Shown in pieces: positions 1 to 8,917 of a stretch of 64,000 nucleotides of DNA; position 1 is the first letter of the stretch, and each line of letters starts with the position of its first letter. The stretch comes from Vreelandella zhanjiangensis DSM 21076. GTDB taxonomy: Bacteria > Pseudomonadota > Gammaproteobacteria > Pseudomonadales > Halomonadaceae. The position numbers and the translations under genes are program-made. The notes below the pieces were generated by a model that searched no databases, was not told the DNA's origin, and saw only the letters and a list, made by a program, of their open reading frames with translations. Location of the stretch: positions 204,530 through 268,529 of the forward strand of contig NZ_KB898652.1 of the NCBI RefSeq assembly GCF_000377665.1, in the 5' to 3' direction.

Positions 1-1041
1 CTGGCCGGGGAAACCCTGTCAGGAGAAGCCATTGCCGCGCTTTTTGGACGCATTCAAGCCGGCGAGCTAACCACTGGCCAGGGCAGTGTTCGTCAGCACG
101 ATATTCGCAGCACCTATCTCACGCGCATTCTGGAAGACGTGCACGTTAAGCGGCCCTTAAAAGCAGTCGTGGATTGCGGCAACGGTGTGGCTGGCGAGCT
201 TGGCCCGCAGCTGATCGAGCGGCTAGGCGTTAAGACCACGGCCTTGTTTGCCGATATTGATGGCCACTTTCCCAACCACCACCCTGACCCCGGCAAGCCT
301 GAAAACCTGCAGGATCTGATCAAGAGCGTTCAGGCAACCGGCGCCGATATCGGGCTTGCCTTTGATGGCGATGGCGACCGGGTTGGCGTGGTCACCCCGC
401 GCGGCAGAATCATTTACGCCGACCATCTGTTAATGGCCTTTGCCACCGACATGCTTTCGCGCAACCCGGGCGCCAAGGTGATTTTTGATATCAAGTGCAC
501 CGGCAATCTTGCCCGTGTGATTAGCGAGGCTGGCGGCGAGCCTGAGATGTGGCGCACCGGTCACTCGCTGATCAAAGCGCGTATGAAGGAAACCAACGCT
601 CAGCTGGGTGGCGAAATGAGCGGCCATATTTTCTTCAAAGAACGCTGGTATGGTTTTGATGACGGTCTTTACGCCGCCGCACGTCTGCTGGAAATTCTGG
701 CGCTTTATAACGAAGATGCAGACGCCTTTTTTGACCGCTTTCCTCAGGATCTAAGCACGCCAGAAATCAATATAATCGTTAGTGATGAAGAGAAATTTGG
801 CCTGATTGAAGCGCTTGCCCGCACAGGCGACTTCGGCGAAGGTATCAAAACCACGCTGGATGGCATTCGTATCGACTACGCCGATGGCTGGGGGTTATGC
901 CGCGCCTCCAATACCACGCCTGCGTTAGTGATGCGCTTTGAGGGGAAAAATGCTGAAGCACTGGCGCGTATAAGGGAACGCTTTGCCAACGCCTTAGCAC
1001 GCGTTGCGCCCACGCTCAAGATTCCCGAAACGCCGGTTTAA
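1..1041 (+). CDS. algC: Phosphomannomutase/phosphoglucomutase, 3' part (5' end outside window)
   Basis: This enzyme interconverts hexose 6- and 1-phosphates and supplies mannose-1-P and glucose-1-P for polysaccharide and LPS synthesis in the cytoplasm. The frame is open from base 1, so the first ATG at 139 is internal and the N-terminal domain with the phospho-serine is outside the window. Visible landmarks are the Mg-binding loop FDGDGDRVG (about nt 361-387), the sugar-recognition loop GGEMSGH (about nt 608-628) and the C-terminal phosphate-binding RASNTTP (about nt 901-921). It is followed after 88 bp by argB on the same strand, the order seen in pseudomonads. Family assignment is firm. The choice between a bifunctional AlgC and a plain phosphomannomutase is inferred from context. 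Confidence 0.93.
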   Translation: MAGETLSGEAIAALFGRIQAGELTTGQGSVRQHDIRSTYLTRILEDVHVKRPLKAVVDCGNGVAGELGPQLIERLGVKTTALFADIDGHFPNHHPDPGKPENLQDLIKSVQATGADIGLAFDGDGDRVGVVTPRGRIIYADHLLMAFATDMLSRNPGAKVIFDIKCTGNLARVISEAGGEPEMWRTGHSLIKARMKETNAQLGGEMSGHIFFKERWYGFDDGLYAAARLLEILALYNEDADAFFDRFPQDLSTPEINIIVSDEEKFGLIEALARTGDFGEGIKTTLDGIRIDYADGWGLCRASNTTPALVMRFEGKNAEALARIRERFANALARVAPTLKIPETPV

Positions 1042-1114
1042 GCGCACTTTGGTAAGCGCAACACGATAATAATAGCCGTTAACCACGTACTATCTGGACA
1101 AAAGAAAACAGTAA

Positions 1115-2029
<915 letters not shown>

Positions 2030-2050
2030 CCGCGACGGAGGGCTAACGTC

Positions 2051-2659
2051 ATGAGCGACGATCAAAAACCTCGCCGCCGCGAGCAGATTCTTCAGGCGCT
2101 TGCGTTAATGCTTGAAGAAGACAGCGGAAAACGGATTACTACGGCCGCCCTGGCGCGTCAGGTAGGCGTTTCTGAGGCAGCACTTTATCGCCACTTTCCC
2201 AGTAAAGCGCGGATGTTTGAAGGCTTAATCGACTTTATTGAAGAGAGTATTTTTGCGCGTATTACGCGGATTCTGGAAGACGTACCTGAGGCCACCGCAC
2301 GCTGCGGCACGATTCTGGCGCTGTTGCTGGGCTTTGCTGAGAAAAACCCCGGGCTTGCCCGGGTGATGGGCGGCGACGTTCTGACCGGCGAAACGGCGCG
2401 CCTGCGCCAGCGCGTTCATCAGCTGTTCGAGCGCTTGGAAATGCAGCTAAAACAGATCATTCGTGAAGCGGAACTGCGCGAAGGCCGCCGCCCGAGCATT
2501 CCAGCATCGGCGGCCGCCAATCTGTTAATCACCCAGGCGGAAGGCCGCATCTCGCAATATGTGCGCAGCGACTTTAAGCGGCTGCCCACAGAGCACTGGG
2601 AAGACCAGTGGGCATTTTTAGCCAGCCAACTACTGCGTGAAGTGCCCCAACCGGCTTAA
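2051..2659 (+). CDS. slmA: Nucleoid occlusion factor SlmA (TetR family)
   Basis: SlmA binds chromosomal sites and blocks FtsZ assembly over the nucleoid. The 202-residue protein has a TetR-type N-terminal helix-turn-helix (about residues 10-60, with TTAALARQVGVSEAALYRHF). The all-helical remainder includes the SlmA-typical IEESIFARI and NPGLARVMGGDVLTGE stretches. A good GGAGG ribosome-binding site precedes the ATG. It follows argB by 21 bp, and in E. coli slmA also sits near the dut/coaBC/pyrE region. A 12-bp tandem repeat and a strong terminator follow directly. No textbook SlmA-binding palindrome was noticed beside it. Confidence 0.93.
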   Translation: MSDDQKPRRREQILQALALMLEEDSGKRITTAALARQVGVSEAALYRHFPSKARMFEGLIDFIEESIFARITRILEDVPEATARCGTILALLLGFAEKNPGLARVMGGDVLTGETARLRQRVHQLFERLEMQLKQIIREAELREGRRPSIPASAAANLLITQAEGRISQYVRSDFKRLPTEHWEDQWAFLASQLLREVPQPA

Positions 2660-2669
2660 CTGCGCAATG

Positions 2670-2717
2670 ACTACGTATATCATTACGTATATAACTACGT
2701 ATATAACTACGCATGTG
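2670..2717 (+). repeat. Four-copy 12-bp tandem repeat after slmA
   Basis: Four head-to-tail 12-bp units start at 2670, 2682, 2694 and 2706. The two middle units read ATTACGTATATA and ACTACGTATATA; the outer ones differ at one to a few bases. Each of the first three contains the palindrome TACGTA. The last unit runs into the left arm of the slmA terminator. Confidence 0.85.
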
Positions 2718-2744
2718 GCCAACAGGACAGTTGGCCACTTTTTT
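2715..2744 (+). terminator. Rho-independent terminator after slmA
   Basis: A 9-bp stem GTGGCCAAC/GTTGGCCAC with a six-base loop is followed by six T residues. It is oriented to end the argB-slmA transcript. Confidence 0.9.
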
Positions 2745-2786
2745 CTACTGACGCATTAACTCGCGGCTGCCAAAGGAAGGCTTCTT

Positions 2787-3092
2787 TTGAATATTACCCA
2801 CCTTGAACACGCGGTTATCGCGCTGATCTTTCAAGCCTTGCTTTGGCCGTTTGTGGGCCGCTGGGTGGCGGGCTCGTTGATTGTGGCGGTATTTTTAGGG
2901 CGTGAGATTGCTCAGCATGAATATGCTGGTGGAGGCGCCAATGAGGTGTGGTATCTCTATGGGCTGTTCAACCACTGGTCGCTGGATTCATTTTTGGATT
3001 TCACGGCCCCGGCTCTCGCCTGTGCCTGTGTGGCGTCAATCATGCCGGGCAGCTGGCTGTGGAAATACATCAAGGCGCGGCGCCAAAAATAG
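2787..3092 (+). CDS. Small membrane protein of unknown function
   Basis: This 101-residue protein is not assigned to a family. It starts at TTG, supported by an AAGGAAGG ribosome-binding site seven bases upstream; no better ATG exists before the hydrophobic stretch. Residues about 8-35 (VIALIFQALLWPFVGRWVAG onward) and about 70-90 look like membrane segments, with an intervening loop GREIAQHEYAGGGANEVWYL. The C-terminus is basic (KARRQK), which suggests a cytoplasmic end. It stands alone between two terminators, so it probably has its own promoter. Its size and layout recall phage holin-like or small inner-membrane proteins, but nothing phage-related is nearby. Confidence 0.7.
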   Translation: MNITHLEHAVIALIFQALLWPFVGRWVAGSLIVAVFLGREIAQHEYAGGGANEVWYLYGLFNHWSLDSFLDFTAPALACACVASIMPGSWLWKYIKARRQK

Positions 3093-3114
3093 CCATGCAC
3101 ACCTAGGCGGCCAT

Positions 3115-3152
3115 AAAAAACCGGCTCTCTAATCGATAGAGGCCGGTTTTTT
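3115..3152. terminator. Bidirectional terminator between convergent genes
   Basis: The inverted repeat AAAAACCGGC/GCCGGTTTTT has an inner TCTC/GAG pairing. It carries T-runs on both strands, so it can stop the small membrane protein gene from the left and rpoH from the right. Confidence 0.88.
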
Positions 3153-3196
3153 CAAACGATGCAACGTTCTGGCGAGGCAAAGCTGACTATGTAGGC

Positions 3197-4063
3197 TTAC
3201 GCCGCGATAGCATCGCCCATTTTTTGGCGCAGCTTTTTCATCGCGTTCTTTTCAAGCTGGCGGATACGCTCGGCGCTTACGCCGTACACATCGGCCAAGT
3301 CATGTAATGTCGCCTTATTATCGGTGAGCCAGCGGCGCTGCAGAATATCCCGCGAGCGTTCATCAAGGCCTTTCAAGGCAAGCTGTAAACGGCGCGTTGA
3401 GTCTTCCTCAAAGTCGCTGTCTTCAAGCTTAGTCGCCGGGTCCGCTGAGGCATCATCCAGAAAATAAGCCGGCGCCTGGTAAGCGCTCTCTTCATCATCG
3501 TTTGGCGCGGCATCAAAGCCTGCATCATAAGCAGACAGACGCCCTTCCATATCGCGCACTACCTCGGGCTTAACATCGAGGTCTTTAGCAATGGCATCGA
3601 CTTCATCGTTATTCAACCAGGCAAGACGCTTCTTGGCGCTGCGCAGGTTAAAGAACAGTTTACGCTGGGCTTTGGTAGTGGCGATTTTAACGATCCGCCA
3701 GTTACGCAGCACAAACTCGTGAATTTCCGCTTTGATCCAGTGAACCGCAAACGAAACCAGGCGCACCCCTTGATTGGGATCAAAGCGCTTGACGGCTTTC
3801 ATCAAGCCGACGTTACCTTCCTGAATTAGGTCAGCCTGGGGCAACCCATAACCCGAATAACTGCGCGCGATATGCACAACAAAACGTAGATGCGACAGTA
3901 CCAAGCGACGTGCTGCCTCTAAATCGCCATCATCATACAGGCGGAAGGCAAGCTCGCGCTCTTCTTCAACAGTTAGCACCGAAATGCCGTTAACCGCTCG
4001 AATATAGCCGCCCAGGTCATGACCTGGAGAAAGCTGTCCCACCGGTAGAAGACTAGTGCTCAT
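3197..4063 (-). CDS. rpoH: RNA polymerase sigma-32 factor
   Basis: RpoH directs RNA polymerase to heat-shock promoters. The 288-residue protein has the sigma-70 region 2 core ([20 protein letters not shown]), the RpoH-specific box [15 protein letters not shown] near residue 135, and a region 4 helix-turn-helix at the C-terminus ([20 protein letters not shown]). I take the ATG at 4063, which has a GGGAG site at good distance. A TTG seven codons upstream is possible but lacks one. It lies downstream of ftsYEX, the classic gammaproteobacterial order. The roughly 200-bp leader before it holds small hairpins and a plausible but unproven sigma-E-like promoter. Confidence 0.96.
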   Translation of the reverse strand: MSTSLLPVGQLSPGHDLGGYIRAVNGISVLTVEEERELAFRLYDDGDLEAARRLVLSHLRFVVHIARSYSGYGLPQADLIQEGNVGLMKAVKRFDPNQGVRLVSFAVHWIKAEIHEFVLRNWRIVKIATTKAQRKLFFNLRSAKKRLAWLNNDEVDAIAKDLDVKPEVVRDMEGRLSAYDAGFDAAPNDDEESAYQAPAYFLDDASADPATKLEDSDFEEDSTRRLQLALKGLDERSRDILQRRWLTDNKATLHDLADVYGVSAERIRQLEKNAMKKLRQKMGDAIAA

Positions 4064-4263
4064 GTGCAGGTGGTCTCCCTTCAAACCTATCGTGGTTGAC
4101 GTACGTGGTTGAAATCAAACCGTACGCCTCAATTAACAACTAAGACCTTACTGAAAAAGCAAGGTTCACTTGTTTCGTCTGGCATTTAACGCCAACATCC
4201 TTGGGCTAACTGTATCCAGGGTAATTAACCATTGTTACGGTTAGCGGACACCGGCTAATCACC

Positions 4264-5304
4264 TTAGCGTGGGCGAATGCTGGAAAGATGACGAGTTACT
4301 GCAAGCCAAGCGCCCAGCCAGCCTAGTAGCGTACTGCAGGATAGCAAAATTATAGAGCCTGTGATATCCAACTGTGGTAATGAAAAGCTTGCGCCGTAAC
4401 TTGCGGCAAGCGCTGCCACAGGAAGCGATAGCCAGTGGTTGCCCAACCCCAGTAAACCTAACGATAAAATCCCGCCTCCCAAGCCATACCAGGCGCCACT
4501 GTATAAAAATGGTCGACGTACAAAGGCATGGGTCGCACCAATCAGCATTACCACTTCGATTTCCCGTCGCCGGCTTTCAACCGCCAAGCGAATCGTATTG
4601 CCTACCACCAGCAGCACGCCCAGCCCAAACAGCATGCCTAGCGCTAACGCCACCCGCCGCCCAAGCGCTGCCAAATGGCGTAACCGCTCAACCCAAGCTA
4701 AATCAACCCTGACTTCATCGACTCCGGTCAGGGCTTCCAATGTCATGGCCAGCTGTTGCATGGCCGCTGGCTCAACATCCTGGGGCCGAACCACAATACT
4801 CGCTGGGAGCGGATTGTCATCAAGACCTGCCAGCACATCATCCAGCCCCAAAGACTGCTGGAATTCGGCCATGCCCTGCTCGGCACTGATCATGCGCGTA
4901 TCGAGGACCGCCTGCTCAGCACTTACCGCCTCTTCAATTCTTACCGCCTGAGCCGCATCGACGGACGTCGCCAGATAGACGGTGAGAGTGGCGCTCTCAT
5001 CAAGCTCTGCATCCAACAATCGAGCGCTGTCCAAGGTTAGCCATAGCGCGGCGGGAAGCACCAACGCAATCGCAATCGCGAGCATGGTAAGCAGGTTGCC
5101 GACCGGATGGCGCACCAGCCGATAAAAACTGTCCCAGCTCATCGCCCGGTGGTGGCGCCCCCAGGCGCGCATGCGGCTTGAAAACCGGGTTTGCTGGGAG
5201 TTTGCCCCGCGCCGTTTAGGCGCCTCCTGGCGTGGCACGGCCGCGCCACGCTTTGCCCGGGGTGCTGCGCCGGTTGGGCGCCTAGGTGTCGTGGCACGCT
5301 TCAT
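4264..5304 (-). CDS. ftsX: Cell division protein FtsX
   Basis: FtsX is the membrane subunit of the FtsEX complex. It links ATP hydrolysis to amidase activation at the division septum. The protein has 346 residues: a long basic, disordered N-terminus (residues 1-50, rich in R/K/A/P), a first membrane helix near residues 70-90, a periplasmic domain, and three further helices in the C-terminal half. The start ATG overlaps the ftsE stop by 4 bp (ATGA), so translation is coupled. The basic tail before the first helix is longer than in E. coli FtsX only by a modest amount. Identity is secure from sequence and position. Confidence 0.95.
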   Translation of the reverse strand: MKRATTPRRPTGAAPRAKRGAAVPRQEAPKRRGANSQQTRFSSRMRAWGRHHRAMSWDSFYRLVRHPVGNLLTMLAIAIALVLPAALWLTLDSARLLDAELDESATLTVYLATSVDAAQAVRIEEAVSAEQAVLDTRMISAEQGMAEFQQSLGLDDVLAGLDDNPLPASIVVRPQDVEPAAMQQLAMTLEALTGVDEVRVDLAWVERLRHLAALGRRVALALGMLFGLGVLLVVGNTIRLAVESRRREIEVVMLIGATHAFVRRPFLYSGAWYGLGGGILSLGLLGLGNHWLSLPVAALAASYGASFSLPQLDITGSIILLSCSTLLGWLGAWLAVTRHLSSIRPR

Positions 5305-5969
5305 ACGGCTCCCTCATCGCCGACCAGACGCCCATCGCGCAGGCGTAAAATGCGGTGCCGCAAGCGCGCAATCAAGGCAAGATCGTGACTTGCAATCATG
5401 ACCGTCGTCCCGATGCGGTTGAAGTCCTCGAACAGCGCCATGATGTCTGCGGAAAGCTGCGGGTCCAGGTTGCCCGTCGGCTCGTCGGCAAGCAGCAGGG
5501 CGGGCTTATTGACGACCGCCCGGGCGATGCCCACGCGCTGCTGTTCACCGCCGGAAAGCTCGACGGGCAACGCTTTTTCACGATGGAGCAGGCCAACCTT
5601 ATCCAGCGCAGCGCGTACGCGGCGCGCCGTTTCCCGTGGCTCAATACCCTGAATTTCCAGCGGCAGTGAAACGTTGTGAAACACGCTTCTATCAAACAGC
5701 AGTTGATGGTCCTGGAAGACCACGCCTATCTGGCGCCGATAGAAAGGCACCTGGCTTGAGTGAAGCTGCGCGATATCATGCCCTGCCACGACAACTCGAC
5801 CACGGCTGGGCTTTTCAAGGCGCATAATCAGGCGTAACAAGGAGCTTTTACCCGCGCCGGAATGGCCGGTTAAAAACACCATTTCACCGCGCTCCACACG
5901 AAAATCCAGGTGCGCCAGGGCTTCGAAGCGTCCTCCGTAGCGCTTGCCGACATGCTCAAAAGCGATCAT
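5301..5969 (-). CDS. ftsE: Cell division ATP-binding protein FtsE
   Basis: FtsE is the cytoplasmic ATPase of the FtsEX division complex. The 222-residue ABC domain shows Walker [10 protein letters not shown] near residue 36, the Q-loop region [13 protein letters not shown], the signature [14 protein letters not shown], and Walker [13 protein letters not shown] followed by the H-loop IASHD. It overlaps ftsY upstream (ATGA at 5966-5969) and ftsX downstream, so ftsYEX is a tightly coupled operon. The length is that of the family (E. coli 222). Confidence 0.97.
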   Translation of the reverse strand: MIAFEHVGKRYGGRFEALAHLDFRVERGEMVFLTGHSGAGKSSLLRLIMRLEKPSRGRVVVAGHDIAQLHSSQVPFYRRQIGVVFQDHQLLFDRSVFHNVSLPLEIQGIEPRETARRVRAALDKVGLLHREKALPVELSGGEQQRVGIARAVVNKPALLLADEPTGNLDPQLSADIMALFEDFNRIGTTVMIASHDLALIARLRHRILRLRDGRLVGDEGAV

Positions 5970-7435
5970 GCGCTGGCATCATCCCCTTGGCGATCAAACA
6001 GCGCATTAACAAAGTCGTTGGCTTCAAAGGGACGCAGATCATCCAGCCCTTCACCCACACCGATAAAGCGAATAGGGGTTTTGAGCTGCTTCGCCAGCGC
6101 AAAGATAATCCCGCCCTTCGCGGTGCCGTCCAGCTTGGTCAGCGTGATGCCGGTCACGGGAACGGCCTCATTAAACGTGCTCGCCTGGGCGATAGCGTTT
6201 TGCCCGGTGCCAGCGTCCAGTACCAGCATCACTTCGTGGGGAGCGGTGCTATCAAGCTTTTGCATGACGCGATGGACCTTTTTTAGCTCTTCCATCAGAT
6301 GGCTCTTGTTATGCAGGCGCCCCGCCGTATCGGCGATTAGCACATCTACGCCGCGCGCTTTGGCGGCGGCTACCGCATCGTATATGACCGAGGCGCTGTC
6401 GGCGCCGGTATGCTGAGCAATCACCGGCACGCTATTGCGCTCACCCCATACTTTAAGCTGTTCAACCGCCGCCGCGCGGAAGGTATCGCCCGCCGCGAGC
6501 ATCACGCTTTTTCCTTCACGCTGAAAGCGCTGAGTCAATTTGCCAATCGTGGTCGTTTTACCCACGCCGTTCACCCCAACGACCAGAATAACGAAGGGGC
6601 CATCCTGTGACTTATCCAGATCAAGCGGCGTTGCCACTGGCCCAAGCATGGCAGCCAATTCCTCCTGCAAGCCACGGTAAAGCGCTTCAGGGTTATTAAG
6701 CTCCTTGCGCGATACCCGCCTCTCCAGGCGCTCAATAATCTCGCTGGTCGCCTCGATGCCCACATCGGCCATTAATAGCTGAGTTTCCAAATCCTCTAGC
6801 AGCTCGTCATCAATCTGTTTTTTACCCAAAAACAGATCGGAAATACCGTCGGCTAAATTGGCGCGGGTTTTACCCAGGCCTGATTTAATCCGCGCAAACC
6901 AGCCCTGTTTTTCGCTCTTGGCAGCCACCGGCTTCTCTTGAAGCTCGGGCTTCTGCACAGGCTGGATCTCAGGTTCCGGCTGCACTGGATCGATTTCAGG
7001 CTCAGGAGCAGGTTCTGGGCTAATTTCTGGCGCAGGCTCCGGTTTGATCTCGGGTTCAGGCGGCTCTGGCTTAATCTCAGGCTCAGACGGCTGCGGCTTG
7101 ATCTCGGGTTCAGACGGCTCTGGCTTAATCTCGGGCTCAGATGGCTCTGGCTTAATCTCGGGCTCGGGCGGCTCTGGCTTAATCTCGGGCTCAGGCGGCT
7201 CTGGCTTAATCTCGGGCTCAGGCGGCTCTGGCTTGATCTCGGGCTCAGACGGCTCTGGCTTGATCTCGGGCGCAGGCTCGGCTACCGGTGCGGCATTTTC
7301 AGTGTCGGCTAGCGGCTTCTGCGGCGACTCATCAAGCAGCTCATCATTGTTGAGTTCCTGGGGGAGTTGCTTTTGCTGCTCCTGTTGGGAGTCGTGCTTT
7401 TTCTTACGCTTGAAAAAACCAAACATGGGTGTCAT
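5966..7435 (-). CDS. ftsY: Signal recognition particle receptor FtsY
   Basis: FtsY is the SRP receptor GTPase that docks ribosome-SRP complexes at the inner membrane. The 489-residue protein begins with a hydrophobic/basic patch (FGFFKRKKK). Next comes an acidic, proline-rich linker holding nine copies of a 9-residue unit EIKPEPxEP (about residues 57-136). The NG domain starts near residue 178: G1 GVNGVGKTT at 287-295, then DTAGR and TKLDGTAKGG. Two ATGs three codons apart are possible starts (7435 and 7426), and neither has a strong ribosome-binding site. It is divergent from rsmD, as in E. coli, and first in ftsYEX. The repeat tract is the only odd part. Confidence 0.96.
   Translation of the reverse strand: MTPMFGFFKRKKKHDSQQEQQKQLPQELNNDELLDESPQKPLADTENAAPVAEPAPEIKPEPSEPEIKPEPPEPEIKPEPPEPEIKPEPPEPEIKPEPSEPEIKPEPSEPEIKPQPSEPEIKPEPPEPEIKPEPAPEISPEPAPEPEIDPVQPEPEIQPVQKPELQEKPVAAKSEKQGWFARIKSGLGKTRANLADGISDLFLGKKQIDDELLEDLETQLLMADVGIEATSEIIERLERRVSRKELNNPEALYRGLQEELAAMLGPVATPLDLDKSQDGPFVILVVGVNGVGKTTTIGKLTQRFQREGKSVMLAAGDTFRAAAVEQLKVWGERNSVPVIAQHTGADSASVIYDAVAAAKARGVDVLIADTAGRLHNKSHLMEELKKVHRVMQKLDSTAPHEVMLVLDAGTGQNAIAQASTFNEAVPVTGITLTKLDGTAKGGIIFALAKQLKTPIRFIGVGEGLDDLRPFEANDFVNALFDRQGDDASA
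7028..7267 (-). repeat. 27-bp coding tandem repeat in ftsY
   Basis: Nine consecutive 27-bp units encode EIKPEPSEP, EIKPEPPEP or near variants within the acidic A domain of FtsY. Units differ mainly at the P/S codon and at silent positions, as expected of a tract that changes copy number by slippage or recombination. Confidence 0.9.
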
Positions 7436-7516
7436 CCGACTTAAAAGGTGAACATTGTGACCATCCTACCACCGCCAACCAAGACTTTGGATAAGCAGCC
7501 CGCTACAATCCACTAT

Positions 7517-8161
7517 ATGACACGACAACGCTCCTCTCGCCCAAACACTCGTTCAAGTACTCATTCAGGTACTCGCTCAACTGCTTCCCGTGGTGCGCCC
7601 ATCAAACAGCCCGGTAAGCTACGTATTATCGGTGGTGATTTTCGCCGTCGCCAGCTACCCGTGCTTGATCGCCCCGGCCTGCGTCCTACCCCGGACAGGG
7701 TGCGCGAAACGCTGTTTAACTGGCTAGGCCAGCAGCTATACGGCCAGCGCGTGCTGGACCTGTTTGCGGGCACCGGCGCATTGGGTATTGAAGCGCTCTC
7801 GCGCGGCGCGGCCCATGTTGATTTTATCGAACGTGACAGCAGCGTGGCGGCCTATATTACCCAAAATTTGGACGCCCTTGGCGCTACGCATGGCCATGTG
7901 ACTACCCGTGACGCTGAGACTTTCCTTAACCAGCCTTCACAACCTTATGATCTGGTATTTCTTGATCCGCCCTTTAATCAGGGGCTTGCCGCCAACTGCT
8001 GCAGCGCTCTGGAAAGCCGCGGCTGGCTTACTCAAGACGCCATGATTTATCTGGAAACCGAGCGCGCCCTCACGCCGGTTGCCCCGGCGAATTGGCAGCT
8101 GCATCGCGAAACTCAGGCGGGGGAAACCACCGCTCGGCTCTACCTGCGACAAACTCCCTAA
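7517..8161 (+). CDS. rsmD: 16S rRNA (guanine-966-N2)-methyltransferase
   Basis: RsmD methylates G966 of 16S rRNA. The conserved core starts at KLRIIGGDFRRRQLPV. It contains the SAM-binding VLDLFAGTGALGIEALSRGA and the catalytic LVFLDPPF (NPPY-type) motif. I use the ATG at 7517 (214 residues). An in-frame GTG at 7448 would add 23 residues with no clear benefit, and neither start has a strong ribosome-binding site. The roughly 30-residue basic/Ser-Thr N-terminal tail exceeds E. coli RsmD and contains a 12-bp tandem repeat (7547-7582). It is divergent from ftsY, the standard arrangement. Confidence 0.92.
   Translation: MTRQRSSRPNTRSSTHSGTRSTASRGAPIKQPGKLRIIGGDFRRRQLPVLDRPGLRPTPDRVRETLFNWLGQQLYGQRVLDLFAGTGALGIEALSRGAAHVDFIERDSSVAAYITQNLDALGATHGHVTTRDAETFLNQPSQPYDLVFLDPPFNQGLAANCCSALESRGWLTQDAMIYLETERALTPVAPANWQLHRETQAGETTARLYLRQTP
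7547..7582 (+). repeat. 12-bp tandem repeat in the rsmD N-terminal tail
   Basis: Three adjacent 12-bp units (ACTCGTTCAAGT, ACTCATTCAGGT, ACTCGCTCAACT) encode TRSS-THSG-TRST in the non-conserved N-terminal tail of RsmD. Confidence 0.8.
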
Positions 8162-8268
8162 ACAGCGCTTGCCGATAACGCCCACGAGCGTTACGCTCGC
8201 CACATTCGCCCCTGTTGGCAAGCCTGTCGTTTGTTTTTATAACCTGTGTTTATAACCTGGAGATTTAC

Positions 8269-8466
8269 ATGAGTCTGGAACTGTTCAATCAGCTTGAGCA
8301 AAAAGTCACCGATACGGTAGACGCGCTGGAAATGATGAAGCTGGAAAACGAAGAGCTGCGCGATGAAAATGCCAAGCTCAAGCAAGAGCGTGAAGAGTGG
8401 GAACGCCGTCTGAACAGTCTGTTGAGCAAGTTTGAAACCAGCGATACGCCTAGCACCACTAGCTAA
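8269..8466 (+). CDS. zapB: ZapB-like cell division coiled-coil protein
   Basis: This 65-residue, almost wholly coiled-coil protein (residues about 3-55, with LFNQLEQKV then LENEELRDENAKLKQE) has the size and heptad pattern of ZapB, which bundles beneath the Z-ring through ZapA and MatP. The ATG at 8269 has a GGAG site. A 13-bp direct repeat (8236-8248 and 8249-8261, TTTATAACCTG core) sits just upstream and includes the ribosome-binding site. Its 3' end overlaps the convergent rimI by 8 bp. Coiled coils of this size are low in information, so the ZapB name rests on length, heptad spacing and the family's usual short form. Confidence 0.75.
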   Translation: MSLELFNQLEQKVTDTVDALEMMKLENEELRDENAKLKQEREEWERRLNSLLSKFETSDTPSTTS

Positions 8467-8917
8467 GCGTACGTGACAGCAGTACCGCGTCTTCCCGCCC
8501 GGCGGTTCCCTGCACTGCCGGGTAGTAGCCTTTACGCAGCCCATCCACGCCAAAGCCCCAGCGCTTATACAGGCTAATAGCGGCCACATTGCCCGCACGC
8601 ACCTCAAGCAGCACACGCTCGCTTTGCCACTCGGCCGCTTTCTGCAGGACCGCGTTCATCAGCCCACCGCCCACCCCAAGGTGGCGATGCTCGGGCAGTA
8701 CGCCAATCGCCTGCAGCTCCGCATCAAAAGGTAAGCGCGCGACGATGGCATAGCCCACTAGCTCCCCGGCTTGAATACACCCGAACACGCAGGTTGTCGC
8801 ATCGGTTAAGGCCTCATGAAGCTGAGCATCACGGGCCCCGCTTTGGGCCTGTGCTTCAAGTGCCGTCAACTGGGCAAGCCCGCTCTCCTGAAGCTCATTT
8901 ATCGTGCGCTCAGTCAC
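8459..8917 (-). CDS. rimI: Ribosomal-protein-alanine N-acetyltransferase
   Basis: RimI is the GNAT enzyme that acetylates the N-terminal alanine of ribosomal protein S18. The 152-residue protein carries the acetyl-CoA loop LGVLPEHRHLGVGGGLMNAVL (Q/RxxGxG/A type), then LLEVRAGNVAAISLYKRWGF, typical of RimI. I choose the GTG at 8917, which overlaps the stop of the preceding gene and gives a length near E. coli's 148. A TTG 14 codons upstream is possible. It is third in a chain of overlapping minus-strand genes (bolA, HolD-like, rimI). A holD-rimI neighbourhood is also known in enterics, which supports both calls. Confidence 0.92.
   Translation of the reverse strand: MTERTINELQESGLAQLTALEAQAQSGARDAQLHEALTDATTCVFGCIQAGELVGYAIVARLPFDAELQAIGVLPEHRHLGVGGGLMNAVLQKAAEWQSERVLLEVRAGNVAAISLYKRWGFGVDGLRKGYYPAVQGTAGREDAVLLSRTLS

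Noticed and set aside
2787..3092. Phage holin
   Set aside because: Two helices and a basic tail are suggestive, but no lysis or phage genes are near.
7028..7267. CRISPR-like regular repeats
   Set aside because: The 27-bp units are contiguous and coding, with no spacers.
7044..7451. SGSGGSGLIS-type plus-strand repeat protein opposite ftsY
   Set aside because: It is the reverse complement of the ftsY linker repeat; the ftsY frame continues into a conserved GTPase.
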